Shown: in pieces, positions 23,191 through 36,084 of the stretch | Position numbering within the stretch: the stretch's first letter is position 1 | Layout of the letters: each line of letters starts with the position of its first letter | Source: Pontederia crassipes | Lineage: Eukaryota > Streptophyta > Magnoliopsida > Commelinales > Pontederiaceae | Direction of reading: 5' to 3' | Assembly (NCBI GenBank): GCA_030549335.1 | Contig: CM060194.1 | Coordinates: 39,511,171 to 39,575,170 of the forward strand | Length of the DNA stretch: 64,000 bases | Program-made: the position numbers and the translations under genes | The notes under the pieces: model-generated | The model's input: the letters and a program-made list of their open reading frames with translations, nothing else | What the model was told of the DNA's origin: nothing | Database searches by the model: none

Positions 23191-24791
23191 CGCTACAAGA
23201 AAGATGGGAATTACAGACAGTTTCGACTGTCTATAATTTCTCGAAAATCATTTCGACGGAATCGATTCGTTCGAAAAATGATCGTCGCAACGGTTGGGAA
23301 AAAATGTCGAAAATTTCAACGGAAGTCCGACGGTCACGACCGTCGAAACTTTCGACGATCGCGAACCGCCGAAAGTTTCGATGGTCATGACCGCCGATAT
23401 TTGCGACGGTCAACGAAACCGTCGAAACATCGGCGATCGCGACCGCCGAAACTTTCGACAGCCGCGACGACCGCTGAAACTTTCAATGGTCAAAACTATC
23501 GCAAAGAATTTTTATAATATAAAAAAAATTAGCCAGGTGGCCAGCGACCATATTCGGCCGCCAGGCAGCCAGCGGCCGAGATCCGGCCACCAGCGGCTGG
23601 ATCCGACCACGGCCCAGCATCCAGCCGCCTGGCGGTCCGAGCTAGAGAGAGAGAGAGATAGAGAGAGAGAGAGAAGGGGAGTGGGACGCCGACGGGAGAG
23701 GGTCACCGGTGGTCGATATTTGCGACGGTCAATGAAACCGTTGAAACATCGGCGGTCGCGACCGCCGAAACTTTCGACAGCCGCGACGACCGCTGAAACT
23801 TTCAACGATCAAAACCATCACAAAGAATTTTTATAATATAAAAAATTAGCCAAGTGGCCAGCGACCATATTCGGCCGCCAGCTAGCCAGCGGCCGAGATC
23901 CGGCCTCCAGCGGCTGGATCCGACCACGGCCCAGCATCCAGCCGCCTGGCGGTCTGGGCTAGAGAGAGAGGGGGTGGGGGGAGTGGGACGCCGACGGGAG
24001 AGGGTCATCGGTGGTCGACGCTTGACGTCCGATCGGGAGAGGCTCGCTGGCAGGGTGAGGGAGAGGGAGAGGGAGAGTGAGAGGAGAGGGGGAAAGAAAT
24101 AAAGGATGGATTGGAGAAAGATTAATATATATATATTATATTATATATTATATAGGTGGAAAGATGAGAAAGCGGAAAAATGGAAAAAAAGGCGGGATAA
24201 TAAAATTTTAATTACCGATGGCTTTGATCGTCGAAAAAGTAAATATTAATTATTTTTAAAGTTACCGACGGTTGTGACCGTCGAAAATTATTTAATTATA
24301 AAATACTATATTTAGTTATATATAATATTTATTTTTTATTTTATCAAACTGTCACTAATTATTATCGACGGTCGCAACCGTCGAAACTTACGACGGTTTG
24401 GACTGTCGCTAATTATATTAATAAAAGACTTCTTATATTAGATTACTTTTCATTTATCGATGATCGGAATCGTCAGAAATTATGACGATTTAAACTGTCA
24501 CTAATTATATTAATAAAATACTCCTTATATTATATTATTTTACATTTATCGGCGATCACGATCGTCAAAAATTACGGCGGATAGATATCCGTAAAAAATA
24601 TCATTGTTCCTAATCGTCAAAAAATAAAATAATAATATAACAAATTACATAATTTATTATTTTCATTTCCGACGATTTTAACCATCAGAAATTCTAACAG
24701 AAATATTTTCGTTGCAAAATTCATCGCAAATTATGACGGATTTCTATCCGTCCCAAATTGTCCGTTGAAAAATGGTAATTTTCTTTTAGTC
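23191..24791. mobile_element. Non-autonomous CACTA element, CACTA-2
   Basis: The ends CGCTACAAGAAA and TTTCTTTTAGTC are eroded CACTA termini. TCT flanks both sides (23188-23190 and 24792-24794). The interior is homologous to CACTA-1 in inverted orientation: the AT-rich arm at 24560-24760 matches the left arm of CACTA-1. It has the same CGACGGTYRNRACCGTCG subterminal repeats and the same GC-rich core. It is 1,601 bp, longer than CACTA-1 because the core is tandemly duplicated. No transposase is encoded. It is inserted in the gypsy RT remnant. Confidence 0.88.
23397..24018. repeat. Tandem duplication of the GC-rich core in CACTA-2
   Basis: Units 23397-23715 and 23716-24018 are nearly identical, for example TATTTGCGACGGTCAA, CAGCCGCGACGACCGCTGAA and TGGCCAGCGACCATATTCGG in both. 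The second unit has lost a short GA-rich tract. Confidence 0.85.
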
Positions 24792-24990
24792 TCTTTGGAA
24801 ATACTTTTGCTTTGGATAATTAATTAAATTGTCTTAGATTCATGGTAGAGAATATTTGTTCTTGACTGTTTCTTTATTGATCATCTATTGTGCAATTTAG
24901 AATCTTAACAATTAGTCCTTCTTTATGAATAATACAAGTCCACCCCAAGGTAATGCACTTGGACGAATGAAGCATTTATTAAGTAATTCC
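24792..24990 (-). pseudogene. Ty3/gypsy reverse transcriptase remnant, N-terminal half
   Basis: Minus strand: CFIRPSALPWGGLVLFIKKD, then INKETVKNKYSLP, matching the gypsy RT start ([21 protein letters not shown], then LNKVTVKNKYPLPRIDDL). It ends where CACTA-2 is inserted. With 22780-23190 it formed one RT domain. Confidence 0.8.
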
Positions 24991-25010
24991 TATGTATGCT
25001 TCTGTACATG

Positions 25011-27310
25011 TGTAACAACACAGATTTTCGTTAAATAAATAAATAAATATTTAATATCTGGAAAATCATTATCCAATATTCGAGAATTATTTAATTCTGA
25101 AATTTTATAAAAATTGGAAAAAGATGGTTAAAGAGATAAGAAGGAATTTGAGAGGGATTGGATTTAATTGAGTTGTTATGATAGGAAATTAATTAATCTC
25201 GGATTTAATTAAAATTGAGAAATTATGATGTGATTAATTATTGATGGATGGCGAAGATTGATTTTAAAAGAGTTCAAGGTCTAATAGAATTGAAATCCCA
25301 AGCGTACACCTATAAATAGGCATTAAAGGTGGCCAGAAACTCTTTTTTCTGCCAAAAGAATTATGCCCACGAGCCCTCTTTTACCTCTCATTTGCACGCG
25401 AATCGAGACACCCCGAGTGATAGCTGGTTTCAAAGTCTGCACATAGGAGAAGAAGTTTCAGGTGGTGGCCGCGAGTTTCGGAGCAAGGACAAAGAGCATT
25501 CGCCGGTCAAAATTCGGCGTTCGTGCAGATTGTCAGAAAGGACTCCAGTTGGTTTTTCAACAAACTTTAGGTACGTAGGGGGAATCCCTATGTCGCCGAT
25601 TTTTCACGACATGGAACCCTATTCCCTTCTCCTTCGTATTGTGATTCCATTGATATATCGTATGCATGGTTTAGATATCGTATGGCATGGTTATGATGGT
25701 CGAAAAGTCGTGTAGTAACGCACTTTTTCGTCGGCGGTAGAACCCGACCCAGGTTCTGCTGTACCCAGCCCGGATTCTATGTAATCCGGACCGAGTTGGA
25801 CTTGGAACCGGTTTGGGTTGTCCAACCCGGCCCAAATTTCTGTTGACCCAACTCGGACTCTGGCCTCGGCTTGACTCAGGTCGCGGCGTGATGGATTTGG
25901 AAGTGAACCGGCCGACCTGGCCTGAGTTCACTGCACACCCTGCCCGGGTTTGCCCTGGCTGAGGTGATATAGGTCATTTTCGAACAGGCCCGAGTTTCAC
26001 CCGACGCGGGCCGGATTCTGAGGACAGAAATTGTGATTTTGGATAAATTGTTATAGATAATTGTATGGCTATCATAGTTTATTGTTTCTGATCGTCCTTG
26101 ATCATATCACACACAGATCTGACCTCATCATATCTTTTAGATTTAATTTGAGATTTATATTATTATTATCCTGTCATATTGTATGATCCCTTATGATGTC
26201 GATCCAGTAGTTTTTCGCTGATTGGGTCATTGTCTAACCTAAAGTAAATTGTTAAAGATATGTCTTTAGGCTAAACAAGAGAAAAGATGAAAACTGCTGG
26301 GTCTCCATATTCTTCGATTGTCTCTAAGCCCCCTGGACCATTATTGTTATAGTATCGTATGGGGCAGATAGTGTACCTAGAGGTTTGAGACGTCATCCTT
26401 TAGGAAAGTTATGGCTGTCCTGTGATGGCCATGGTCCCCCGCCATCACGAATATATTATTAGTGCTATTATTGGAGGACGGCTTACCGTGGCACTGATCC
26501 CCCACTGGCCTACATGAAAGAGACATGGAGTTTCCCATAATTAGTTGAGCGCTCCTTAACTGAATTGAAATTGAATAGAATTGAATTTAATTGAATTGAA
26601 CCTTGGTCATTTGGATTTTGGCGTTGATTGGCTTTGCTTCCTCCTATTGAATAGAATAGAAATTGTTAATTGACCAACGATCACAGATGTTGATAATAGA
26701 AATTTGTTAAATTGGGTAGGTGCCTTTGTGATCAGGCATAATTGATAATTGATCTTGATTGATCCCTTGATCTCTTACCTGATCCCCTTTATTGATTCAT
26801 GCTCTCATTGATACATTGATTTATTATTGAGTTTATCGATATGGTCTTATCACGTGCTCTATTGATTGTTGTTCATTATTGATTATTGATTTTTTAGCAA
26901 ATCTACTTATTATTATGATTAGACCCTACGTACTGAGTATTTTTATACTCATGGATTTTTCCTGCATCTGGATTCATGCACTTGAGATGATAGAAGATGG
27001 TGATGCAGGATAGGAATCAATAGAGCACATGATAAGAAATGTTGCATATGGTGGTCAGGCTCAGTGATAGGAATGTTGCACATGATGTAGGATTTAGTCA
27101 TACTAGATTATTGGTTTAGCTTTTATTTTTTCGCATATTTAGGATGATGGAGACATGGACATTTCCAGCTCCTCGATATTACATTGTTAGACGATCTTAT
27201 TTCCGCATTAATAGAGTTTATTTTCCGCAAAAAATATTTACATAGAATTGCGTAGCGCTTTTGGGATGACTCTGAGCAGGTGATAGTCATGTGGGTCTTG
27301 GGGCATTACA
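25011..27310. repeat. Ty3/gypsy-type LTR, probably a solo LTR
   Basis: It starts TGTAACAACAC and ends GGGGCATTACA, the inverted TGTAA...TTACA ends also seen in the solo LTR at 56530-58365. A promoter-like TATAAATAGG lies at 25311. A GC-rich part with alternating ACCCGG/CCGAG motifs (25730-25990) resembles the equivalent part of 57500-57830. No primer binding site or gag follows. The flanks ACATG and ATAAG do not match, so an intact target duplication is missing. Confidence 0.65.
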
Positions 27311-27786
27311 ATAAGAGAAATATTTGATGATTTCCTCAAGAAAAATATTTGAGAAGTAGTTGATTACTTCCATTGATGGAATATGTAGATATTACACTAA
27401 CAAAAAAAAATTTGCACAGGTGGTCAGGCTCAGTGATAGGAATGTTGCACATGATGTAAGATTTAGTCCTACTAGATTATTGGTTTAGCTTTTATTTTTT
27501 CGCATATTTAGGATGATGGAGACATGGACATTTCCAGCTCCTCGATATTACATTGTTAGACGATCTTATTTCCGCATTAATAGAGTTTATTTTCTGCAAA
27601 AAATATTTACATAGAATTGCGTAGCGCTTTTGGGATGACTCTGAGCAGGTGATAGTCATGTGGGTCTCGGGGCATTACAATAAGAGAAATATTTGATGAT
27701 TTCCTCAAGAAAAATATTTGAGAAGTAGTTGATTACTTCCATTGATGGAATATGTAGATATTACACTAACAAAAAAAAAATTTGCA
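27051..27786 (+). repeat. Recent tandem duplication, about 369-bp unit
   Basis: 27051-27419 and 27420-27786 are almost identical; only about five differences were counted. The unit spans the last ~260 bases of the LTR and ~110 bases of flanking DNA, so it arose after the LTR inserted. Confidence 0.95.
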
Positions 27787-27989
27787 TCCTTTTTGTAACA
27801 ACTTGCATGCCTTAATTGTCGATATCATTACATTGCATTCTTTTTCTTTAGTAGTCACTCAAACAATTACTTTAGGTTTACCTTGAGTCCTAATAATTAC
27901 CTTCTTCTCTTTGTATAGTATGGATGCATCATCCTGCTAAGCCTTAGCTTCCATGTTGTATACTCTTTTGCAATATAACCTATGGCGCC

Positions 27990-28830
27990 TTCTATGCCTA
28001 CCTAATTTTGTTTAGTCCCACAAAATATTAGACAATCTTTGACGAAGTGATTTACCTCTCCACATTGGAAGCAAGTTATATTTTTAACTATACATTTGCC
28101 AGGATGTGTGCGCCTATAGAAACTGCATGGAATTAACTCTTCCTTAAAGGGCTTGTTAAGCTTATTTTTTGGTTAGTGGTTGCCTTTGTTGTTTTGCCTA
28201 GATACTTATGCAATACTCTTAGTATTTTTGCCCTATTAACATTCGATGCCATGTTCCTTTCCATTAGTGTGGCTAAATGAGTAGCAAAGTTAAATGTTTG
28301 GCTATCTCTGACCAATATTCTCATCTTCAATCCTGGGTTAATACTTTAGATATAGTGATCAGTGCGAGACACTCGGGCAGAGAATTGAGCACTTTTTGCC
28401 TAAGGAATTGAGTTAGGTATTTAGATACCAACATATTCTCCTATTTTAACTATAGATACTCTCATTGCTTCCATTTGTATCCCGAGATGTAGCTCACTAA
28501 AGGTTCTTTTGAACTTTGACCAAGGGACCTCATTCATTGTAGGGAACTCTAGATATTTAGTGAATTTTCACCAATCTTGTGCATCTTTAATGAGCCATTT
28601 GTGACAAAGATAACTTTTTTTCTTTGCATAGTCCATGAGTCCGAACGCTACTCGATGGCTTCAGTCCATCATTCAATAGTATCAAAATCATTATTCCCAT
28701 CAAACTAGGGTGGTTTCAGCCTCATAAACTTTTGAGTTGTGCTCCTCTTAAAGTTGGATTCATTCTTTCATTGAAGTTTGATATGATAGCCATCCTTATT
28801 ATCCATCATCATTAGATCTTACTATTGGTA
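27990..28830 (-). pseudogene. Ty3/gypsy gag remnant
   Basis: Minus strand: LKPP.FDGNNDFDTIEW, KWLIKDAQDWWKFTKYLEFP, WSKFKRTFSELHLG, and further on a zinc knuckle CFQCGEVNHFVKDC (about 28060-28020). This is a gypsy gag with several stops and shifts. It lies downstream on the same strand of the LTR at 29057-30924, with primer binding site-like sequence between, so the two belong together. Confidence 0.78.
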
Positions 28831-29056
28831 TGCATTGGTATTACCCTCTTGGGTGATGCCCAATTGATTCACTTGATTACCTTAAATAGAATTATCTATA
28901 AAGCACACAATACAATTTAGTAAGACAATATAAGTCAAGTTAAAACTTAATTACTTTACTTATTTTGGATGACGCGACAGATATTCATAATATTATCACA
29001 TGGTCTTTTTCTACTACTTTGACTTAAGGACCTAAGACTTAGTTTTTAATATCAAC

Positions 29057-30924
29057 TGTGACACCTCCAAAATTTACCCTTCTATCATGCGACACTTGAG
29101 CTCCTTTGGGTCGACATTACCGATCAATATAAAGAGAAAAAATAATTATAATGAAACTAAACAATAAAAGTATGGAAGCTAAACAAACATTCTTTTCTAT
29201 TAGACTTCCAAAGATAATTAATATCTAAGTATTATATGAAGATAATAATAAAAGTCATAATGATTTTAGTTTCATGTGCAATTGCATCACCAAAAATATT
29301 ACCGCCGCACACATCTCCATCCTAGCTAGCACCTATGGGATTCAAATACAAGATTGCAAAATATAAATGAACAATGATGCTCAGTACATAAGATAATACA
29401 AACAAGACTACTTCATAGAAGTAGATAAACTTTAAAATAATAATTACGATAAAATCTACAAGGTAATGCATCAAAATAATCAAACCTTCTTTACAACTTC
29501 TTAGTTTTTTTTCTTTATTCTTCTTAATTATTTTTTATGTGTTGCACTAATCTTTTATTTTAAACAACGAACTAATATCTTTTATTTGTGTTGTCCTAAA
29601 TGAGTTCTTCAACATTTATTATGGATTATACCAATGCCACTTTCATGTATTTTTGTGTCAATATGGATCAAACCAAAATTAGAGGGGAGGGTATTTTAGA
29701 CTCGAACTTTAACATCAAGGATTATATTATACATCAATCGCAAGTGAGATTAACTTTACCCACTTTTCAATTTCTTCGCTTTGAACTTTACTTTGACAAT
29801 CAATGCACACATGACGAACCACTTACTTTATCTTATGGCTTAGTTAACTATTTTCATTAGGCTTTAGTATATCATGATCAAACACGATATCATCTTTTGA
29901 AAAATCAATAGAATTTGGCATGGGTAGAGGCAACATTGGGTCGGGTTCAGTTAGGATGCATGGGAGTCGTGTTTTGAATGATGTAGACCGTATGATGCAA
30001 TTTATCTTGTAGACAATTTTTTCATAAAATTCGGATGGAGTTTTGAGGTGACTTGGACTAGTGTGTGGGAAAACATTACTTAATTTCTTTAATGAAACCT
30101 GAGTTAGGTGTGTTGGCATGCGGGCCGGGTCATTGGAATAAACTCCAAACATCCGATAACATTTCTTCTACTATTGAGACGGAACCCAGGGCATGTGGTC
30201 TAAAATCTGTGTTGAGTAGGATTTGCAATTGGCAATGTCAGGCTAGGTGAATGTCGATAGAACTTGGGTCGGATTTCTTCGGCGTGGGCCAAGCACTTAT
30301 ATAATTTCTTGTTAACTTTGATACAATTTTACAAACCAGAAACTTGTGCTTTTTGTATGCAAATTTATAAGAATTATTCAAACATCATGGGAGGACACTT
30401 AGGCATACTTAATTTATAAGAATTCTTATAACTTAATTAACCTATTAAGAAATCATATAAAAATGAATATAGAATCTTACACACCTTTCCATATAGAGTT
30501 ATGCGAAATATGAGATTTCGGGCAAACTCTCCAGCGACAAAGTCTCATTTTTCGTCTACAACTCCGGCGTCTCTTGATAGAGTTGATGGCCATGAACAAT
30601 AGATCATGCACAAACATGGAGGGAATAGCAATGAGGGCTCAAAAGGAGGAAGAAAAACTATTTTATAATGAAAGAGAGGTTTTTGGAGAGGGAGATTTAT
30701 ATAGGAAATAGAACTCTTGTTAAATAAGATTCTAATCCGAAAAAAGAATTTTATTTTCACCCAAAAATAATTCTAAGATCCTATCCTAAGTTCTCTTAAT
30801 TAACTTTTTTCCTTTTTCCAAATTCTTATCTCTACCTAACTTCTATTGTCCTTAATCTTTAATATTTTTAAATTAAATAAATACTTTTTATTTACTCATT
30901 TCATAAAATTATGGGTTTGTTACA
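29057..30924 (-). repeat. 5' LTR of the minus-strand gypsy element
   Basis: Inverted ends TGTAACAAACCC...GGAGGTGTCACA (minus strand), about 1.87 kb. Immediately after it on the minus strand is GTTGATATTAAAAACTAAG, an eroded TTGGTATCAGAGC primer binding site. Related sequence occurs at 20315-20815 and at 56027-56529 plus 58366-58715. Open frames over it (29600-29860, 29844-30152, 30545-30760) are not genes. Confidence 0.7.
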
Positions 30925-30929
30925 TAACT

Positions 30930-31860
30930 TGTTAGAAAAATAATTCCTTTTAAGTCGAGGAATAAGAGAATTTACAAGAACTTTATAAGCATGAAAGTGA
31001 CTCTTACTCTTTTCTTGTGGTTGAACTCTTTTTTAGGGTTTTCCCTTTGATCTTGGTGTGAACTTTATTAGATAAATTGCACTTGGAATTCAGATTTTCA
31101 AGTTGAACAATCTGATGTATGAATCTAATCCATTTTAACCTATGTATAAATCTATATATGCATGTTTTAGATTAAAAAAAAATGAGTTTCATCCGTATTT
31201 GTTGATGCCAGATACATATTCTTTCAAAACTGTGGAATGGTAACTAGACTTCAAATTCGATTTCCAGAGTGACAAATTAATTAGCTGATGAGGAATGCAA
31301 TTGATTGATGTGCCCCTGGAATATATATGTGACGATGACATACATACGAATAAGATGGCCACATGCGATGAGGGGAATGAAAGGAAAGCAATGTGTGCGT
31401 CGTGTGCATGCAAGTAGATGTGTGCGCACTTGCTGACTTTCGGTAGCTGCCATGCATTGCACGCCGTGACCTGATCAGTACATGCCCATTGCACCATCAT
31501 TAATTGCTTTCGCTATTATATATGTCACCTATGAAAACCAAATATACCCACCATATCTCCACTAAGATCTCCATGTTGGGCATGGACTCTGCTGCCGCCC
31601 TTGATTCCCTGCCACATTTTTCTAACTTAGATTGGATATCTAGGCTCACTATCATATGTCTAAATATTTATATATAGTATGTCTCGTACGTCTCTCTCTA
31701 GGCGGGTGGCAATCATGGAGAGAATTTCTCGGGACAAGCACTACAAGTCCCTTGAACAAATCCAAAAATTTCTCACAGTTCTCCCCGTTGCCCTAGAAGA
31801 GCCTCCTATTCCCACCCCCCATAAGTAGGTTTGGTTCTTCTAAACTTCAATCTGTAAGCC
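30930..31860. other. Non-coding stretch downstream of the Dof gene
   Basis: No gene recognised. The short frames at 31189-31500 show no family features. Confidence 0.45.
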
Positions 31861-32089
31861 ACACCTCATTGTCTTCATTTCCAGTGTAAAATTGTCCAAA
31901 GCATCCATTCCCACAAAATACACAGATCAATAATGAAAGACCCAATGAAAAGAAAACAAATGAACATACAAGAAAAATAAAAAAAAAACTCGTTAAAATC
32001 GAGTGCTTTCCAATTAGTTAAAACACAGCATTTTGATTTTGTGGGTGGTCGCCCGCGCAGTGTCTCCAATGATAAGAACAATCTGCACC
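31860..32089 (-). other. Probable 3' UTR of the Dof gene
   Basis: Follows the stop at 32090 on the minus strand. No sharp polyadenylation signal is visible to fix the end. Confidence 0.35.
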
Positions 32090-34119
32090 TCACATCAAGG
32101 AGCTGTTGATGAGTCCATGCCACGAAGAACCAACACCAGTCCAGTAGTCCCTCCCGGAGTCCACAGCCATGTTGCCATCTCCCGGAGCCACCTGCCACGG
32201 AAGGCCCATCAGCATCTTGGTTTCCTCTTCGACCAGATCCTTGCATGAATCTTGGCTGCCAGCTGCACCTGCCACTCCTGCCACGGTGGAAAAGACGCCC
32301 TCTTTTCCACCAGCACTGCCGCCTCCGACCTCTGCGTTACCGTTCATGCCAAAGCCATAGTAAAGGTTGTTGAATCCACCGGTGCCTGCGGCCTCAACAA
32401 AGCCACTTCTTAGGATGTCAAGAAAGCCATTCGTTGGAGTAGGGAGAGGCTCAGCAGCGCTCCCATGATCCAATAGTAGAGCCCTGTGGTTGTGGCTGTC
32501 CAGTGAATCCAGCTGCCCTAGCTGCTTGTTGGGAGCTGTTGCAGCTGGGTTTTGCCCTTGAAGGCTGGCAAAAGTTAAGGACAGGTCACTTGGATCATAT
32601 GGAAGGGGCGCAGTAATGAGGGTTGGAGGAAGCATTGGGTTGGAGCTGGTGGCGACGAGGTTTGTCTCGTGTGTCTTCTTTGAGGAAGAGGTGGAAGACC
32701 GCTTGTTCTTCCTGCAGCCACCTCCGACTGGTACGTTCCTAAGAGAGCCGCCTTGAGTCCAGTACCTCCTGCAGCCCTTGCAGAAGTATCTTGGCTGGGA
32801 GAGGCTGTAGTTGTTGTAGTAGCAAAACTTTGTGTTGGTGGAGGCACACCTTGGACACTTTAGGGCCTGCTCTGGGTGAGATCTCATCTTCCTTTCTTGC
32901 TGCTGCTGCTGCTGCTGAGGTTTGCCGGGACATGCCAAAGCTTCTTCCAGCTGATGGGTAGCCGTGGCCTAAAATTAAGTGGAAAAAAAGACTGTAACAA
33001 AATATGAATCTTTGGTCCTTCACACCAACAAAAAATTATCTCAGGACGACAAAAACAAGATCTTGATTGCCTGCTCCGTTACATTCCAAAGGATCCTGAT
33101 CAGATGTCGGAAATTAAAATCACAGAAAATGAAGGTTTCAAACCCTAGGTCAGCTAAGAGTGCCATATAACTTTTATCAAACACACCCAGTCCTCAAAAG
33201 CCATAAATTATTTCGGCCTTCTTGGCAAGAGAGCATGATAGATAGCGCTCTGAAGGACGAGCCTATTATTAGCATTTCTAGTGCAAGAGTACAGTAGTGG
33301 GATGTCAGCCTTATGGAAAGGAGGAGGCATGCAATGGAAACCGAATTTTTAGTCTCCTCCATCATGATACCCACGAGGCATCTCTATGACAAGAAGGAAT
33401 GGTACATAACATAACCTAAATAAACCACAGATCAGTATCCATTAAAAGAAAACAAAAATTCAGACCCGAGAAACAAGCACATGTATTTCTTGAGATTACT
33501 TGGATGAACAATACCAACATAAAAAAGCTTAGGGCAAATGAATAAGTAAACAAGAGTGCACTAGCCAGTAGGTATTTTCAAGGCATTGAGTTTGATCAAA
33601 AGTGCGCTAATTGTTTCTTTTTTTTTCTAAGCTGGTTTTAAGTGGAATAAGAGAAGTGAAATTGTTTTATGATGTGATGGGCAGAAATATATCATCAAAT
33701 ATTGAGAAGATCCGGTAAAAAATCAAGCTAGAAAGATTTAAAAATGGTGGAGCAGGAAATTTTATTCGAAAGATCATAAGTTCGGGTTTGCCTTAATTAA
33801 AGTCTAGATTAGACAGACTTCAGACATATTAAAAAAGACTCGACAAACATGCAAAGGTGAAGAAAAGAGGAAAGCATAACATAAAGATGTGGTGTGTATA
33901 TCGGTGAAGTGACATGAGATCCAAACCAAGAATTCTTCGTATGCATCCACAAATATTTAAGAACAAATCCGAAAAATGATCAACTTCTTCGAAATCTACA
34001 TGATCTAAGCCTTCGGAATCGCCTACACTTAGTAGTCAGAAAAGGAACCAGATGGTCAATACATTGTGTGTGTATATATGTATATAGTTTACCTGGTGAT
34101 GGCCAGTTGAAATTTCCAT
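32090..34119 (-). CDS. Dof zinc-finger transcription factor, two exons
   Basis: Exon 1 (34119-34093) encodes MEISTGHHQ and ends CAG|GTAAAC. The intron is 34092-32969 (1,124 bp, ending TTTTAG). Exon 2 (32968-32090) runs to TGA. The two phases agree (phase 0), giving 301 residues. The Dof domain is at about residues 45-98: CPRC, then [20 protein letters not shown] (Cys 47, 50, 72, 75, spacing CX2C-X21-CX2C), [18 protein letters not shown], and the basic CRKNKRSS that serves in nuclear import. A Gln run (27-33) precedes it. The tail is low-complexity (Ser, Gly, Ala) and ends [19 protein letters not shown], like the Trp-containing C-terminal motifs of several Dof groups. Dof proteins bind AAAG cores in plant promoters. 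The short first exon with a long intron is typical of one Dof group. TTG at 32938 is not the start; the spliced upstream ATG is. Intact, and the only host gene in the window I would call functional. Confidence 0.95.
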
Positions 34120-34700
34120 GCATGCAAAATGAATAGGGAGAGATCAAAGGTGGAAAAAGAAACAGATATGTAGACAGACCAAGTAACAAGCAAAGAGGAG
34201 AAGAAAAGATCCAAGCTTTCAATTTTTCCTTTTGAGTTATTTAGATAGAGAGAGCGAGAAAGTTCAAGAACAGAACGAGGAGAGGGATTTAGAGAGATGA
34301 AATGATTAGGCTGTACGAAATGATATCGATGCGTTTTTGGCTTGCACGCAGAGAAAGCTACCGGAAATTTGCAATGTCCTCTGAAACAAGCTTGTTCATA
34401 TGAAGAGAAGGGTAGAGAGAGGAGGGAGGAGGAAGAAGAGGAGGAGAACACGACAGAAGGCATCAAGAAGCGAAGTGTTGCCCCTCAAAATATTCATCTT
34501 TGCACAGGCCACCGGGACCCATTTTGGCGTGTTGCGCAACATAACGCTTGGCTCTTGGGTCCCACTCAGCTCTCCTTTACCATCCCCTTCACATGGCACA
34601 GGATTAGTTATTAGTTCCATGTACACACAGTACGCCTCTCTCTCTCTCTCTCTCTCTACAAGTACTCGTAATCTTGAAGCTATGGAAGCTAAAAGCTAAG
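34120..34700 (-). promoter_or_regulatory. Dof 5' leader/promoter with pyrimidine tracts
   Basis: The minus strand upstream of the Dof start is CT-rich at 34400-34450, and a CT/GA microsatellite lies at 34636-34657. Such pyrimidine tracts are frequent near plant transcription starts. No certain TATA box was identified. The open frames on both strands at 34089-34699 arise from this composition. Confidence 0.4.
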
Positions 34701-36060
34701 GGAAGCTCTGAGGTCATGACCTTCGTCATGATGGTCAAGACATGGATGCATGTGGTCTACTTTGTCTTAGTTTTTAGTTTAGGGTGGTCATCATTCACCA
34801 GCCAACGGCTAAGGGATCGAATGCCACCTCAGTCTTGACATGAGAAATCCTTATTAGGCATGCAAATTGCAGAGACATATATAAAGCATGCAAGCAATAA
34901 TTAATGCTAAGATTTGTCCCTGCATGCCACTTCAATCCGATTTTGAGGCCTTCAATGAACCAAAGGTGGTTATTATTGCAACATAATTAATGTAAGTGTC
35001 ACTCACCAAGTATACGAAGAATGGTGGCAAAACTAGTTAAGTTGGGAACAATTCTTGCGTATTCCTATTTCCATTGCTAAGTTAAATAAGTGGTTGTGCT
35101 GCCTATGAACTATAAGTCAAATAATTGTGCAATTAATTTTTAATATTTATTTAAAGGTTGACATCTAGTGGAGTGTCAAGAACACTATACAAATGTGAAA
35201 TTTTTTTAATCCTTTGTATTTCAAAAAGATTGTTTTTTTTGTTGTTAGATACGCGAGCTACAGAACAATGACCTACTTGGATATCGAGCTTTTATCGAAG
35301 TAGTCCACTAAAGAATATAAATCACAGTGTGAAAAGACGAATCGAAGATCCGACCAAAGAGCTTGTCTACGCGTCGATAGCTGAATATCTAGATCCATTG
35401 GCAAAAATAATGGTACACTACATTTTCCTTAATTATTGTATTATAATTTATTTAATCAATGTTACTAATATTTTTCTTATATTTTTATATGTTTATTTTA
35501 ATTTTAGTAAAAATGGTTGGGTAAAGAACAATGAAAATTTTCTAAGAATTCATCAAAAGAAAAATAAAAAATGGATTTTTGTAATTATTGTTGAAGTTGA
35601 TTTTATATTCATTGTTGCATGTCTTATTGCATCTGCTGGTACAATTCGTATGATTTTTTTAACATATTATCTCTTTCATCTAAAAGTCATTGCACTCTTT
35701 ACTATGATAGCCGAACACCGATCTACAATGCGAAAGAACAAGGCATGGGATTTTGCCCTTGTTTGTTTCGTTGAGATGGGGTTGGCACTTATTCCTATAA
35801 TCATTGTTAATATCACGAGTCAGACTCAATTTGTCCCAAAATTTGACCCAATTTGGATCTGACTTGGAAATTAAGGAAGACTTAGATTGAGTCACGAGTC
35901 AAATTGTTAGACTTAGTTAACTCGATCGGTTCAATCGTCTGAGTCAACTTGTAAACTCGACAAGTTTGAGTCTCTAAGGATAAATGGTGATATTAATTAT
36001 GGTTTGAGGGTATTAGTGACATAAAAAATTATTAGGGCATTAGGATCCCTCTTTCTCTCA
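34700..36060. other. Non-coding stretch, with an unrecognised open frame
   Basis: The frame 35329-35862 (177 codons) is rich in Phe, Ile and Leu because the DNA is T-rich. It matches no family I know and has no good start context. Repeats of ACTCGA/GAGTC (35860-35980) suggest an eroded transposon end. Confidence 0.35.
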
Positions 36061-36084
36061 CGAAAAAATATTCCTAGAGTTCGC

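Noticed and set aside
23178..24102. Arg/Ser-rich frames of 70-180 codons
   Set aside because: Repeats of CACTA-2; the similar peptides occur because the core is duplicated.
35329..35862. 177-codon open frame with hydrophobic segments
   Set aside because: T-rich DNA gives Phe/Ile/Leu by composition; no family resemblance, no supporting neighbour or start context.
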